Of a stretch of DNA of 64,000 nt, positions 53,303 to 62,544 are shown piece by piece. A model generated the notes under the pieces. The model was not told the DNA's origin and made no database searches. It saw only the letters and a list, made by a program, of their open reading frames with translations. The stretch is from contig NZ_JAYSGI010000004.1 of the NCBI RefSeq assembly GCF_041912895.1, forward strand, positions 1-64,000, written 5' to 3'. This DNA comes from Pelagerythrobacter sp041912895. GTDB lineage: Bacteria; Pseudomonadota; Alphaproteobacteria; Sphingomonadales; Sphingomonadaceae. The translations under genes and the position numbers were made by a program. Each line of letters opens with the position of its first letter. Position 1 is the first letter of the stretch.

Positions 53303-54135
53303 CGGATCGCCTCGCGCGCTTCGGCCAGCGCCTCGACCGCATCGACCAAGAACCATCCGCCGCAACTCGTCCATGCGCCTTCGAGCGGCACTGTCGGCGC
53401 GCGCGCGGTCTGCGCCCGGGCGACCGGGTGGCGCGCGACGCTCCAGGCGTCGGCCCCGTCGAACGAAGCCGCCACGATCACGTCCGGCCGTTCGTAGGCG
53501 AGCCGTTCGAGCGGAAGCGGGTTCCAGCCCGGCCGCTGCTGAAAGTTCGCCAGCCCGGCGGCGGTCAGCACTTCCTGGACCAGCGTCCCTTCGCCCGAAG
53601 TCACGCCCCCCGGGGTCATGTATAGCGCCGTGGGGCGCGGCCCGGCGGATGGCGGGAGAGCGGCGAGGCGGCGGTCCATGTCGGCGGCGACCCGCCGGGC
53701 CTCCGCCGCCGCGCCGAGCGCGCTGCCCACGCGCACGACCTCGTCGCGCACTTCGGCCAGCGTCTGCGGAAAACCGATCTGCACCACCGGCACGCCGAGC
53801 TCGGTCAGGAAACCTTCGACCTCGGGCCCGCCACCGTAGGAGCGCACGACCAGATCGGGCTGGAGCGCGATCACCTCGGCCGCGCGCGGACGCACGATCG
53901 GCAGGCCCGCGGCCCGCGCGCGCATGTAGGAGAAGCGCTTGCCGGCATCGGGAGACAGCGCCGCGATCGCGCCGCGGTCGGCGAAGCGCAGCACGTATTG
54001 ATCGGCGCAGTAATCGAGGCTGACGACGCGCTGCGGCGCACCGTCGGGCGGCGTGGGCGCAGGCGCGGGGGTGCAGCCTGCGGCCAGCAGCGCCGCGAGC
54101 ATCGCGAACAGGGCGGAGCGCGCGTGTCGGCGCAT
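53299..54135 (-). CDS. btuF: Cobalamin-binding lipoprotein of the ABC importer (BtuF type)
   Basis: A 278-residue periplasmic lipoprotein. The signal peptide ends in the lipobox LAAGC (Cys21). Two lobes follow (RVVSLDYCADQYVLRFAD to LVVRSYGGGPEVEGFL, and LAYERPDVIVAASFDG). The class III binding-protein fold suits BtuF. It is the first gene behind the cobalamin riboswitch and would deliver B12 that crosses the outer membrane to the BtuC-type permease. Start ATG 54135. Confidence 0.88.
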   Translation of the reverse strand: MRRHARSALFAMLAALLAAGCTPAPAPTPPDGAPQRVVSLDYCADQYVLRFADRGAIAALSPDAGKRFSYMRARAAGLPIVRPRAAEVIALQPDLVVRSYGGGPEVEGFLTELGVPVVQIGFPQTLAEVRDEVVRVGSALGAAAEARRVAADMDRRLAALPPSAGPRPTALYMTPGGVTSGEGTLVQEVLTAAGLANFQQRPGWNPLPLERLAYERPDVIVAASFDGADAWSVARHPVARAQTARAPTVPLEGAWTSCGGWFLVDAVEALAEAREAIR

Positions 54136-54321
54136 CGCATCGGCTCCCCAAACGCACCGGCTCTCGCGGGGAGGGCATCGGAGCCCCGCGCAGCCTCGAC
54201 AGTCGTGGCCCGCCGCGCCGGAAAGGCGCGACGCCGGAAGCCCGGCCGGTGGCTGTCGTTTCGGCGGGAAAGCCATGCTTCCCGTCCGCTGGAGCTGACC
54301 CGGCTCCCCGGACGAACGACG

Positions 54322-54543
54322 CGACGGCAGGTTTCCTGGCTTGCGGATCGGCGCCCTCGGACCGTCTTCCCGGCGCCGCCCACGGGATGGAGCGGCGGCC
54401 AGTGACGTGGTGGCCCGGGACTCCCCGCCTACAGTTGCGGGCACAGCGCCGGCGTCGAACCGGCTTCCCTCTCGGCCTTGCGCATCGCTGCGCGCGGCAC
54501 CGTCTGCCCAGGAACCTGCGAGAGACGGCGGCCGGTGTCAATC
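54322..54543 (-). ncRNA. Cobalamin riboswitch upstream of btuF
   Basis: On the minus strand the B12 box GCCAGGAAACCTGCC lies at 54326-54340. Upstream are the conserved core pieces GACGCCGGCGCTGTGCCCGCAACTGT and a 5' AGGTTCCTGGG helix strand starting from GATTGACACCGG. Order and spacing match the adenosylcobalamin family. The roughly 185 bases between it and btuF contain GC-rich hairpins that could be the switch's expression platform. With cobalamin bound it should shut off importer synthesis. No other gene is seen between 54136 and 54651. Confidence 0.93.
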
Positions 54544-54651
54544 CCGCGTGCCGGCGGCGCACCTGCGCGGCCCAAGAAAAATTCGGGTTGCCCGGTTTCG
54601 CCGCGATGGCGCACAATGCAGGCCTCAAGCCCTCGGCCGGATGCGCCCGCG

Positions 54652-55269
54652 ATGACCGTCAAGCACAAGATCCTGATCGTCGACGATCATCCGATCATTC
54701 AGGACGGCCTGCGGATGCTGTTTGCCGGGCACCGCGATTTCGAGATCGTCGGCGCGCTCGATCACGCTTCCACGGTGAGCGCCTTCGTCCGCTCGCAATC
54801 GGTCGACATCGTGATCCTCGATCTCAACATGCCCGACGTGCGCGGGGTGAACGTCCTCGCCGAGATCGTCGGATCGAACGATATGACGGTCGTCGTTCTC
54901 ACCGGCGAGAGCCAGTTGGGCGAGATCGACTATGCGATCAAGCTCGGCGCGCGCGGAGTGGTGAGCAAGGCCGACCCCCCGCGCGAGATCGTCGCCGCGT
55001 GCGAAGCGGCGCTGACTGGCGAAGTCTACCTCTCGCCGCAGATACGCGAAGGGATGATCCGGCTGAGCGAAGTGCCGGTGGCGCTGTCGTCGCGCCAGAT
55101 GGCGATCCTGCACTATCTGGCGCAGGGCGAGAGCAACAAGGAAATCTCGTATCGCCTGTCGATCGCGCAACCGACGGTCTCGTTCCATATCGCCGAACTG
55201 CGGCGCAAGCTGGACGTGGCCAACAACCGCAAGATCGTCGAGCGCGCGCAGGAACTAAACCTGCTCTGA
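54652..55269 (+). CDS. NarL/FixJ-family response regulator
   Basis: A 205-residue regulator. Its receiver domain has IVDDHPIIQDGLRMLF, the phospho-acceptor Asp in IVILDLNMPD and the conserved Lys in GVVSKAD. The C-terminal LuxR-type helix-turn-helix contains LSSRQMAILHYLAQGESNKEISYRLSIAQPTVSFHIAELRRKL. The start chosen is ATG 54652. It ends tail-to-tail with, and overlaps by 15 bases, the histidine kinase gene, which is the likely partner. Targets are unknown; the adjoining flagellar block is one possibility. Confidence 0.9.
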   Translation: MTVKHKILIVDDHPIIQDGLRMLFAGHRDFEIVGALDHASTVSAFVRSQSVDIVILDLNMPDVRGVNVLAEIVGSNDMTVVVLTGESQLGEIDYAIKLGARGVVSKADPPREIVAACEAALTGEVYLSPQIREGMIRLSEVPVALSSRQMAILHYLAQGESNKEISYRLSIAQPTVSFHIAELRRKLDVANNRKIVERAQELNLL

Positions 55270-57522
55270 CGCTCGCGCGAACGCCGGGTGCTCGCGCATC
55301 TCGCGGCACAGCGGCTTGACCAGCATCACGGCGACCGATTCGGCGAGCCGGCCGCGGGTGATCGTCGTGTCGTCGTACGTCGCCGCCGCCGGCTGGAGGC
55401 CCCGAGCACGGGCTTCGCCGAGCGCGCCCTCGAAGGCTTCGCGGCGATCGAAATCGAGCACGCGCCAGCCCGGCGTCGCCGCGTCGAGTTCGTCCGCGGT
55501 GCAGATGCTCACTTCGGGGCAGGCGCAGGGCAAGGTGATCTGCAGCCGCGTGCCGGCGGGGCCGGACGAGACGACGTCCAGCTTGCCGAACAGGCTTTCG
55601 ATCAGGCGCCGGGCGGAGCGAAAGCCCGAGCCCGATCCGCGCCGCTCGTCGCCCGCGGTCGATCGCGGCGCGCTGTCGTCGCGCAGTTCGCGCACGAGTT
55701 CGTCGGACATGCCGATACCCGTGTCGACGATCTCTATCACCGCCAGGCCGCCCTCGGCCCGCATCGCGATCCGCGCGCCGCCCGCCTCGGTGTAGTGGTA
55801 GGCGTTGCTGAGGAGGTTCGCGAGCGCGCGCATCAGCATCGGGCGGTCGGATATCACCACCGCCCCCTCGTCGATTTCGGCTTCGAGCGAGAGCCCCTTC
55901 GCGGCGAACGGGGCCTTGAACATCATCGTCAGCGGCTCGACCAGCGCGCCGCCCTTGAACGCGCTGAGCGCGAGGAAACCGGATTCGCTGCCGACCAGCG
56001 CCGCGCCCGACATCGTGGTGGCGGCGATCCCGCCCAGATAATCGGCCGAACTGCGCAGGATCTTCGCCAGCTCGCGGTTCGATCCGGGCTGATCGTCGCG
56101 CTCGAGCACGTCGACCGCGCTGTTGAGCGCGAGGATGACCTGGCGGCTGTCGTGGCCCGAGGCGTGCAGCAGCGCGTTCTGGCTGTTGACCGTGGCGAGC
56201 GCGAAAGCCTTTTCTTCCGCCAGCTTTGCCGCACTTTCGCTGATCGCCAGCCGCTCGGCCATCGATTGCGCATAGTTCGCGTCCGCCGCGCGCTTGTCGG
56301 CCTGGATCTTCTCGAGGTTCAGACCCAGCGCGAGCGTGACCATCAGCGATTCGAACAGCCCCACCGGGCCGGCCAGATGCCAGTTGATCGGCAGCCACGT
56401 GAACACGCCCATCGAGGCGATCGCGGCATAGACTATGAACAGCGCGAGACTGCCCCAGCCGATCAGCAGCGGCCAGAGCTGGGGGCCGATCCGGCGGATC
56501 GCGGCGAAGCCGATAAACGGCAGGAACAGCGCCACTCCCACCGTTATGAGCCAAGTGGCGAGGTGGAGAGCGTTGCGCAGCGCGGGATCAAAGAACGCGA
56601 GGCCGGTCTGGAGCGCGATCACGGCGAGGCTCGCCGCGATCAGCAGCCGGAGCGCGAGGTCGCGCCGCGGGAACAGCGTGCGCGTGCGCACGAAGCTGCG
56701 CGCGAACTGCGCCATCGCCGCGGCGAAGGCGCACTTGATCGCATCCTCGATCGCCAGCCCGAGCACCGGGCTGTCGGCGAGGAAGAAGATCGTGAAATAG
56801 CCTTCGGCGTGGATCGTGGTGAGCACGAAGAAGCCCTGCGCGAGCGCGAGCCAGGCGAATTCGCGGTGCCCGGTGATGGAGAAGAACAGGAAGTTGACGA
56901 AGACCAGCACGCCCACACCCAGCACCACGCCCGCGACCATGGCAATGTTCGCACGGCGATCCTGGAAGAAAGTGCCGTAGGTCTCGATCCGCAGCGGCAT
57001 GTAGGTCGAATTGTCGGACAGGAAATCGATTACGATCGTCTTCTCCTGCCCGGGCTCGAGCACCAGCTCGGTGCTGAACGCCTGGTAGGTCCGCAAGTTC
57101 TCGCTCGCCGCCGCGGGGTCGGTGCCGTCGACCAACAGCTCCAGCCGGTCGCCGGAAATTTCGTACAGCCGGAAATAGCTGAGCGAACCGCGCCCGGTGG
57201 TGAGGATCCAGCTTCCCGCGCGGTCGCCCGCGTTGCGCACGCCGAGCGCGATCGCGGTGCGCTGGCCCGGAGGCCCGAAATGGACCGCGCGCCCCGCGAT
57301 CGGCCGCATCGGTTCGGTCAGGATGCGTGCGGGCGACAACGCACCCACCGCGCCGAGATCCTTCGAGTAGCGGACATAGGGGGCGACCGGCGGCGCGTCC
57401 TCGCCGGGCTGGAGCTGGGCTACGGAAAGCGGTTCCTGCGCCGCGGCGGGACGCGGCGAAAGCGCCAGCATGCATGCCAGCACGAGCGCCCCCAAGGCGA
57501 CGATCCAACCCCCCTGTTGCAT
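55255..57522 (-). CDS. 7TM-DISM sensor histidine kinase with a receiver-like C-terminus
   Basis: A 755-residue kinase. A signal peptide precedes a periplasmic 7TMR-DISM ligand domain (residues 40-185), then seven helices of the DISM type (residues 190-400). A dimerisation region contains the putative phospho-His in LLHASGHDSRQV. The ATPase domain has N-box NLLSNAYHYTEAG, G1 DTGIGMSDE and G2 GSGSGFRSARRL. The last 90 residues resemble a receiver fold (ending VAVMLVKPLC) but I see no acceptor aspartate in place, so it may be inactive as a phosphorelay domain. It likely pairs with the convergent NarL-type regulator. It is encoded directly downstream of fliA on the same strand. Confidence 0.85.
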   Translation of the reverse strand: MQQGGWIVALGALVLACMLALSPRPAAAQEPLSVAQLQPGEDAPPVAPYVRYSKDLGAVGALSPARILTEPMRPIAGRAVHFGPPGQRTAIALGVRNAGDRAGSWILTTGRGSLSYFRLYEISGDRLELLVDGTDPAAASENLRTYQAFSTELVLEPGQEKTIVIDFLSDNSTYMPLRIETYGTFFQDRRANIAMVAGVVLGVGVLVFVNFLFFSITGHREFAWLALAQGFFVLTTIHAEGYFTIFFLADSPVLGLAIEDAIKCAFAAAMAQFARSFVRTRTLFPRRDLALRLLIAASLAVIALQTGLAFFDPALRNALHLATWLITVGVALFLPFIGFAAIRRIGPQLWPLLIGWGSLALFIVYAAIASMGVFTWLPINWHLAGPVGLFESLMVTLALGLNLEKIQADKRAADANYAQSMAERLAISESAAKLAEEKAFALATVNSQNALLHASGHDSRQVILALNSAVDVLERDDQPGSNRELAKILRSSADYLGGIAATTMSGAALVGSESGFLALSAFKGGALVEPLTMMFKAPFAAKGLSLEAEIDEGAVVISDRPMLMRALANLLSNAYHYTEAGGARIAMRAEGGLAVIEIVDTGIGMSDELVRELRDDSAPRSTAGDERRGSGSGFRSARRLIESLFGKLDVVSSGPAGTRLQITLPCACPEVSICTADELDAATPGWRVLDFDRREAFEGALGEARARGLQPAAATYDDTTITRGRLAESVAVMLVKPLCREMREHPAFARASEQV

Positions 57523-57556
57523 CGGACCGGAAGTCTTGCCCGGCCCGACCGGGTTG

Positions 57557-58285
57557 TCAATTCATGTCGATCGCCGCCAACGCCTTGCGCATCTGCGCCA
57601 GCGCGGCGGCTTTGAGCTGATGAACGCGCGGCACGCTGACCGACAGCACGGCGGCGATCTCCGACAGATTGAGTTCCTCGACGAAATAAAGCTGGATCAC
57701 GAGCTGGTGGCGATCGCCGAGCGATCCGATCGCGGCGATCAGGCTTTCGCGGTCTTCGCGCTGGAGAACCTGCCGCTCGGCGTCGGGCTCTTCCGAAGCG
57801 AAGGCGACGTCGGTTTCGGAATAGCATTCGTCGATCGAGGCGATGCGCGTTTCCGCCAGCTCGCTTTCGAGCCGGAGATAGTCGTTCGTGCTCATCCCGA
57901 GCCCTTCCCCGAGTTCGGCGGCGGAAGGCTCGCGTCCCAGCTCGCCGTGCAGCTTCGTTTTCATGTCTTCGATCATGCGTCGCCTAGCCCGCGCGCCGCG
58001 CGGATCGGGCGAGGCGCTGCGCAGCAGGTCGACCATCGCGCCGCGCACGCGCAGCTTGGCGTAGGCGGCAAAGCCGTCGTCGCTCGGCGAATCGTGCCGC
58101 TGTGCGCATTCGGTGAGGGCGACGAGCCCGGCCTGCATCAGGTCCTCGACGTCGATCGTCGGCCCCCCGCTGCCCGACAGGTGCCAGGCAAGCTTGCGCA
58201 CCATCGGCAGGAACCGGGTCACCCGGTCGCCGACGGGCTCGCGATAGGCCTCCGCGGCGGAAAAATGCGAATGGTCGAGCTTCAT
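57557..58285 (-). CDS. fliA: Flagellar sigma factor sigma-28
   Basis: A 242-residue sigma factor. RFLPMVRKLAWHLSGSGGPTIDVEDLMQAGLVALTECAQRH is region 2, FAAYAKLRVRGAMVDLLRSA is region 2.4-like, and LSEIAAVLSVSVPRVHQLKAAALAQMRKAL is region 4. It directs RNA polymerase to late flagellar genes and is held by the anti-sigma FlgM encoded upstream. ATGA couples it to flhA. Confidence 0.92.
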   Translation of the reverse strand: MKLDHSHFSAAEAYREPVGDRVTRFLPMVRKLAWHLSGSGGPTIDVEDLMQAGLVALTECAQRHDSPSDDGFAAYAKLRVRGAMVDLLRSASPDPRGARARRRMIEDMKTKLHGELGREPSAAELGEGLGMSTNDYLRLESELAETRIASIDECYSETDVAFASEEPDAERQVLQREDRESLIAAIGSLGDRHQLVIQLYFVEELNLSEIAAVLSVSVPRVHQLKAAALAQMRKALAAIDMN

Positions 58286-60390
58286 GCGGCCATGGCCTCC
58301 ATGCCGGTTTCCTGCGTCGGGGCGATGGGCGGCGCGGCGCCGTTCTCGCCGCCGACGACCGCGATCACCTCGATGGGTTGCGCGACGGGCAATTCGTTGA
58401 TCGAGAGAACGGCGCAGCCCGGCGCACGCAGGCGCAGCAGCCCGGCGAGCGGGCGGCGGGCGCGCGGCTGGACGATCAGCGCGGGGGTGCCCGCGCCAGC
58501 CGGGCGTTCGGCCAGGATCGCCGCGATCCGCTCACCGATCGAGCGCGCGAGGTCGGGTTCGATCACCACGTTGCCGCTGACCGGATCGTGCATTCCGCCG
58601 ACGACCATCTCTTCCAGTTCGGCCGCGAGCGTGATGACCGGCAGGCGCTGGTCGGGCGGGCACAGGCTGCCGACGAGCATCGGCCCGAGATCGGCGCGCA
58701 GCATGTCGACCAGCTTTTCGTGCTCGGTCGTCTGCTGCGCGGCCTGCGACAGGCTCGCGAGCACCGGGATCGGATGCGCGAGCGTGATCCCGTCGGCGAG
58801 CAGCGCGCGCAGGAGGCGCGTGATCGCGGCGAGCGAGAGCGGCTGCGGAGTGATCGTCTCGACCAGTTGCGCGTGGCGATCGCGCACCATGTCGAGCAGT
58901 TCGCGCACCTGGTCGGGGCCGAGCAGGTCCTGCGGGCGGGCGGAGAGAAGCTGGTTGACGTGGGTGGCGACGACGCTCTCGGCATCGACCACCAGGTAGC
59001 CCTCGGCCACCGCGAGATCGCGCGCCGAGGCGTCGATCCACACCGCCGGGCAGTTGAAGCTCGGGTCGTGCGTCGCTTCGCCCGGGAGCGGACCGAGCTG
59101 GCCCGCGTCGCCGGTGTCGATCGCCAGTAGGCGGTCGGCGCGCAGGCTGCCCGAGCCGAGCGGTGCGCCGCCCAGCGTGATGCGATAGCGGTCGGGCGCG
59201 AGGTCGAAGCTGTCGCGGATGCGGAATTGCGGGACGACGAAGCCGAACGCCTGGCACAGCTGGCGGCGCAGCCCGGTGAGCCGCGCGACGAGCGGCGCGC
59301 CGCGCTTCTCGTCGGCGAGGTGCACCAGCCCGAAGCCGAGTTCGACCGTGACCAGCGCCTGCTCCGACACGTCCTCGATCGCGATCCGGGTGGGATCGGG
59401 CGCGGGCGCGGGCTCGGCGGCGGGGACGAACTTCTTGCGCTTGCTCAGCACACGCCACAGCGCGAAGGCCACCGCGGCGAGCGGCAGGAAGACGGTCTGC
59501 GGCATCGCCGGGATGAAGCCCATCGCGGCGAGGATGCAGCCGACCGGCAGCCAGATGCCGGGTTCCGCGAACTGCCCGCCGATCTGGCCGGTGAGGTCGC
59601 GGGTGTCGGACACGCGGGTGACGATCACCGCGGCGGCGATCGACAGCAGCAGCGCGGGGATCGAGGCGACCAGCGCGTCGCCCACCGCGAGGGTGACGTA
59701 GAGCGCGCCCGATTCGCTCGCCGAGAGGCCATGCGAAACCATGCCGAGCACGAAACCCGCGACGATGTTGACCAGCAGGATCAGCAGCGCCGCGATCGCG
59801 TCGCCCTTCACGAACTTGCTTGCACCGTCCATCGAGCCGTAGAAGTCAGCCTCGGTCGCGATCTCGCGGCGGCGGGCCTTGGCTTCCTCGGCGGTCATCA
59901 GGCCCGCGGCGAGGTCGGCGTCGATCGCCATCTGCTTGCCGGGCAAGGCGTCGAGCGTGAAGCGTGCGGACACTTCCGACACGCGGCCCGCGCCCTTGGT
60001 GACGACGACCAAGTTGATGATCATCAAGATCATGAACACGAACAGGCCGACCGCGAAGTTGCCGCCGATCAGGAAGGCGCCGAACGCCTCGATCACCTTG
60101 CCCGCCGCAGCCTCGCCCTCGTGCCCATTCATCAGCACGACGCGGGTGGAGGCGACGTTGAGCGCGAGGCGTAGCAGCGTCGCGAACAGCAGGACGGAAG
60201 GGAAGGAGGAGAAGTCGAGCGGCTTTTCCGCGTTCATCGCCGCCATCAGCACCGCGACCGAAAGCGCGATGTTGAGGACGAAGAACACGTCGAGCATCAT
60301 GGGCGGGATCGGCACGACCATCAGCACGATGATCGTGAGGATGCCGACCGGCAGCGCCATCGAAGGCGCGAGGAAGCTGCGCCAGGTCAC
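58282..60390 (-). CDS. flhA: Flagellar export gate protein FlhA
   Basis: A 702-residue inner-membrane protein. Eight N-terminal helices include ILTIIVLMVVPIPPMMLDVFFVLNIALS and LLRLALNVASTRVVL; the FHIPEP-type loop (GDAIAALLILLVNIVAGF) is present. The cytoplasmic domain follows from about residue 340. The start is GTG 60390, overlapping the transglycosylase stop. It forms the core of the flagellar type III export gate and drives substrate secretion. Confidence 0.94.
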   Translation of the reverse strand: MTWRSFLAPSMALPVGILTIIVLMVVPIPPMMLDVFFVLNIALSVAVLMAAMNAEKPLDFSSFPSVLLFATLLRLALNVASTRVVLMNGHEGEAAAGKVIEAFGAFLIGGNFAVGLFVFMILMIINLVVVTKGAGRVSEVSARFTLDALPGKQMAIDADLAAGLMTAEEAKARRREIATEADFYGSMDGASKFVKGDAIAALLILLVNIVAGFVLGMVSHGLSASESGALYVTLAVGDALVASIPALLLSIAAAVIVTRVSDTRDLTGQIGGQFAEPGIWLPVGCILAAMGFIPAMPQTVFLPLAAVAFALWRVLSKRKKFVPAAEPAPAPDPTRIAIEDVSEQALVTVELGFGLVHLADEKRGAPLVARLTGLRRQLCQAFGFVVPQFRIRDSFDLAPDRYRITLGGAPLGSGSLRADRLLAIDTGDAGQLGPLPGEATHDPSFNCPAVWIDASARDLAVAEGYLVVDAESVVATHVNQLLSARPQDLLGPDQVRELLDMVRDRHAQLVETITPQPLSLAAITRLLRALLADGITLAHPIPVLASLSQAAQQTTEHEKLVDMLRADLGPMLVGSLCPPDQRLPVITLAAELEEMVVGGMHDPVSGNVVIEPDLARSIGERIAAILAERPAGAGTPALIVQPRARRPLAGLLRLRAPGCAVLSINELPVAQPIEVIAVVGGENGAAPPIAPTQETGMEAMAA

Positions 60391-61250
60391 AGCCCGAAGG
60401 CCCTGAACTTGCCGTAGGCCTCACCGACCTGGCGCGCCGCGCGGCCGCCGAGGCCGTCGCTGCCGCCGCCGAAGGTCGCCTGCAGCGTTTCGGCCATCGA
60501 GGGGCGCGGGGCGACCGGGGCTGGTTCGGCAGTGAACGTGCGCCGGGCATGCGTGAAGGCGGCGGCGGGCGTCGCGGGCATGTAGCCGCCGGGCGATGCG
60601 ATGCCGGGAATGCCGCCGCTGCCGTCCTTGGCCCGTTCGACCTTGTCGCGCACCAGCGCCATCACGTCGCCGACCGAGCGCGCGCGGCCCCCGGCATAGA
60701 AGATGCCCGGATTGGCCTGCGCGGGCTTGGGAAACAGCGAAGCGGCGGGCGCGAGCGGATTGTCCTGCAAGGCGCCGAGGAAGCCCTTGGCGCCGCCCGA
60801 ACCGAGGAAGTGCGCGAGGTAGAGTTCGGCATGGTCGGGTTCGCGGCCGAGGAAGCCGCGCAGCTCGCCCGCGTTGTCGCGCGCGAGTTCGGCCGCCATC
60901 AGCGAGGAAACTTCGGGATCGAAGCGCAGCGCCATGATCTGCGCGCGCATTCCGGCATCGCCGACGCTGGCGCGCCCGCCCTGCCGCGTGATCGCCGCCT
61001 CGGCCCAGTCGAGCCCGTGCGTGCGGCCATGGCGGTCGAGCGTCTCGAGCCAGGTCGAGGAGATGAACTGATAGAGCCCCGAAGCGCTCGAGGTGCGCGC
61101 GCGGGCGCCGCTGTCGAGGTTCGATTCGATCTTCGCCTGCGCCAGCAGGTAGTCGAAATCGACCCCGGTGGCGGCAGAAGCGCGCGCGATCGAACCCTGC
61201 ACGTCGCCGTGCCGCGCTGCGCTGGCTTGAACTGATGTGACCTCTGGCAA
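60387..61250 (-). CDS. Flagellar-associated lytic transglycosylase (SLT domain)
   Basis: A 287-residue protein. The SLT domain carries the catalytic Glu in LLAQAKIESNLD, SSASGLYQFISSTWLETL and AHFLGSGGAKGFL. It lacks the rod-binding N-terminal domain of FlgJ, so it is better called a stand-alone transglycosylase. The start TTG 61250 has a G-rich site. Between flgN and flhA it probably opens peptidoglycan for rod assembly. The C-terminal half is Pro/Ala-rich and of unknown role. Confidence 0.85.
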   Translation of the reverse strand: MPEVTSVQASAARHGDVQGSIARASAATGVDFDYLLAQAKIESNLDSGARARTSSASGLYQFISSTWLETLDRHGRTHGLDWAEAAITRQGGRASVGDAGMRAQIMALRFDPEVSSLMAAELARDNAGELRGFLGREPDHAELYLAHFLGSGGAKGFLGALQDNPLAPAASLFPKPAQANPGIFYAGGRARSVGDVMALVRDKVERAKDGSGGIPGIASPGGYMPATPAAAFTHARRTFTAEPAPVAPRPSMAETLQATFGGGSDGLGGRAARQVGEAYGKFRAFGL

Positions 61251-61322
61251 GGATGCCCCCGGCGTGATTGCACTCGCCGGGGTTCAAGCAAGAGGTGTGC
61301 CAGAACGGCTCAGTCGTACCTA

Positions 61323-61664
61323 TCAGGCGTGGTAGGGGATCTCGCGCGCGACCGAGGGACGGCCCGCGCCGTAGAGGCTGATGCGCCCGGCGAGCGAGCC
61401 GAGCCGCGCTTCGACGTTGGCGGCGATCAGGTTGCGGATCTTGCGGTTGATCTCGTTGAGGCGCGTGACCGCGTCGAGCAGGCCGCGGCATTCCTCGTCG
61501 AGCGGGCCGGAGGCCTTGCGCTCGATCGCTTCACACAGCCCGAGCTTGTCGTCCGAGCAGGTGCGGATCGAATCGAGGTCGAGACCGGCAAGCGCCTGCC
61601 GCTCGTTTTCCAGCAGGGCAAGCAGTTGCCGCAGCGCGTCTTGCAGGGACATGTCGGTGGTCAT
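61323..61664 (-). CDS. flgN: FlgN-like flagellar chaperone
   Basis: A 113-residue alpha-helical protein. LQDALRQLLALLENERQALAGLDLDSI and RLNEINRKIRNLIAANVEARL fit the FlgN chaperone family, which binds hook-filament junction proteins before export. The sequence is divergent, so identification also relies on position directly after flgM, with an ATGA overlap. Confidence 0.72.
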   Translation of the reverse strand: MTTDMSLQDALRQLLALLENERQALAGLDLDSIRTCSDDKLGLCEAIERKASGPLDEECRGLLDAVTRLNEINRKIRNLIAANVEARLGSLAGRISLYGAGRPSVAREIPYHA

Positions 61665-61951
61665 CGCTCGTTCCTCAACATGAAACCGCCTGCGATGATC
61701 GCGTCGGCGGTCTTGCGCGGGTCGAGCAGGTAGCGGCCCTGCTCGATCGCGTTGCGGATGCGGTCGACCCGCGCGTGGTCGACGGGCGCTTCGGTTCCGG
61801 CGAGGCCGACCGCGGCGAGGGCGGCGGCGCCGGTCTGGTCGGCATCGGCGGCAACCGGCCGCACCCGTTCCGACCGCGCCACGGGCGCGGCGGCGCGTGC
61901 CCGCGGGCGAGCGGCGATCGCTTCCGTCCCCTGATTGTCGATCCGGTCCAT
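61661..61951 (-). CDS. flgM: Anti-sigma-28 factor FlgM
   Basis: A 96-residue protein with an unstructured Ala/Pro-rich N-terminal half. The C-terminal block VDHARVDRIRNAIEQGRYLLDPRKTADAII is the conserved sigma-28-binding region. It inhibits FliA until exported through the flagellum. It is coupled to flgN. Confidence 0.9.
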   Translation of the reverse strand: MDRIDNQGTEAIAARPRARAAAPVARSERVRPVAADADQTGAAALAAVGLAGTEAPVDHARVDRIRNAIEQGRYLLDPRKTADAIIAGGFMLRNER

Positions 61952-62022
61952 CGGTCCGCTCCATTGTGTTGCGGAACTGAGGACGGCGGCTTGCGCGGGA
62001 ATTTAAGGCATCCCGCAGAAAT

Positions 62023-62038
62023 TTGCCGCTTACGGCAA
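62023..62038. promoter_or_regulatory. Palindrome TTGCCG-N4-CGGCAA overlapping the flgA stop
   Basis: A perfect 6+6-base palindrome with spacer CTTA, containing the flgA stop codon and lying about 70 bases upstream of flgM. A near-identical copy lies upstream of the flgB sigma-54 promoter (63734). It is a candidate binding site for a flagellar activator such as an FlbD- or FleQ-type protein. Confidence 0.5.
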
Positions 62039-62539
62039 TTCCATGCCGACCCGGCCCGGCTGGATCACCCGCGCGCGGATCGGATCGCGCTTCTCGCCCA
62101 CGGGGCGCACCTTGATCCAGTCGCCCACGGCGCCCGCTTCGAGCGCCTCACCCTGGCGCGATACGGTGAAGCCGCTGCCCTGGATCGCGATCGACACGGC
62201 TTCGCCGCGCGCGACGATCGGCTCCGCACGGGCGTTGCCGGGGCCGCCGGAAACCGGCACGAACAGGCGCCAGCCGCCCGAGATCGGGCAGCGCACGAGC
62301 ACCGTCTGGTTGCTGCTGCCGTACCATTCGAGCGCGAGCGGCATCGGGCATTGCGAGAGCTTGAGCCGGCGGTCGACCGGCAGGCGCGCGCCGCCGGCCG
62401 CGCCCTGCGGCGCACCGGTGAACTGCGCGACCTCGCGGTCGATGCTCGCGGGATCGTGGAACCCGGCGGCGAGCGCGGGGACGGCGGCTGCGATGGCGCC
62501 GGCGGCGCCGGCAGCGATGAAGGTCTTGATCGTACGCAT
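62030..62539 (-). CDS. flgA: Flagellar P-ring assembly chaperone FlgA
   Basis: A 169-residue periplasmic protein with a signal peptide (to about Ala25). PVDRRLKLSQCPMPLALEW and the C-terminal SAF-like block ISGGWRLFVPVSG to VRPVGEKRDPIRARVIQPGRVGMELP match FlgA. It assists assembly of the FlgI P-ring in the periplasm. Six bases separate its start from the upstream ExbD-like gene. Confidence 0.88.
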   Translation of the reverse strand: MRTIKTFIAAGAAGAIAAAVPALAAGFHDPASIDREVAQFTGAPQGAAGGARLPVDRRLKLSQCPMPLALEWYGSSNQTVLVRCPISGGWRLFVPVSGGPGNARAEPIVARGEAVSIAIQGSGFTVSRQGEALEAGAVGDWIKVRPVGEKRDPIRARVIQPGRVGMELP

Positions 62540-62544
62540 CGGTG

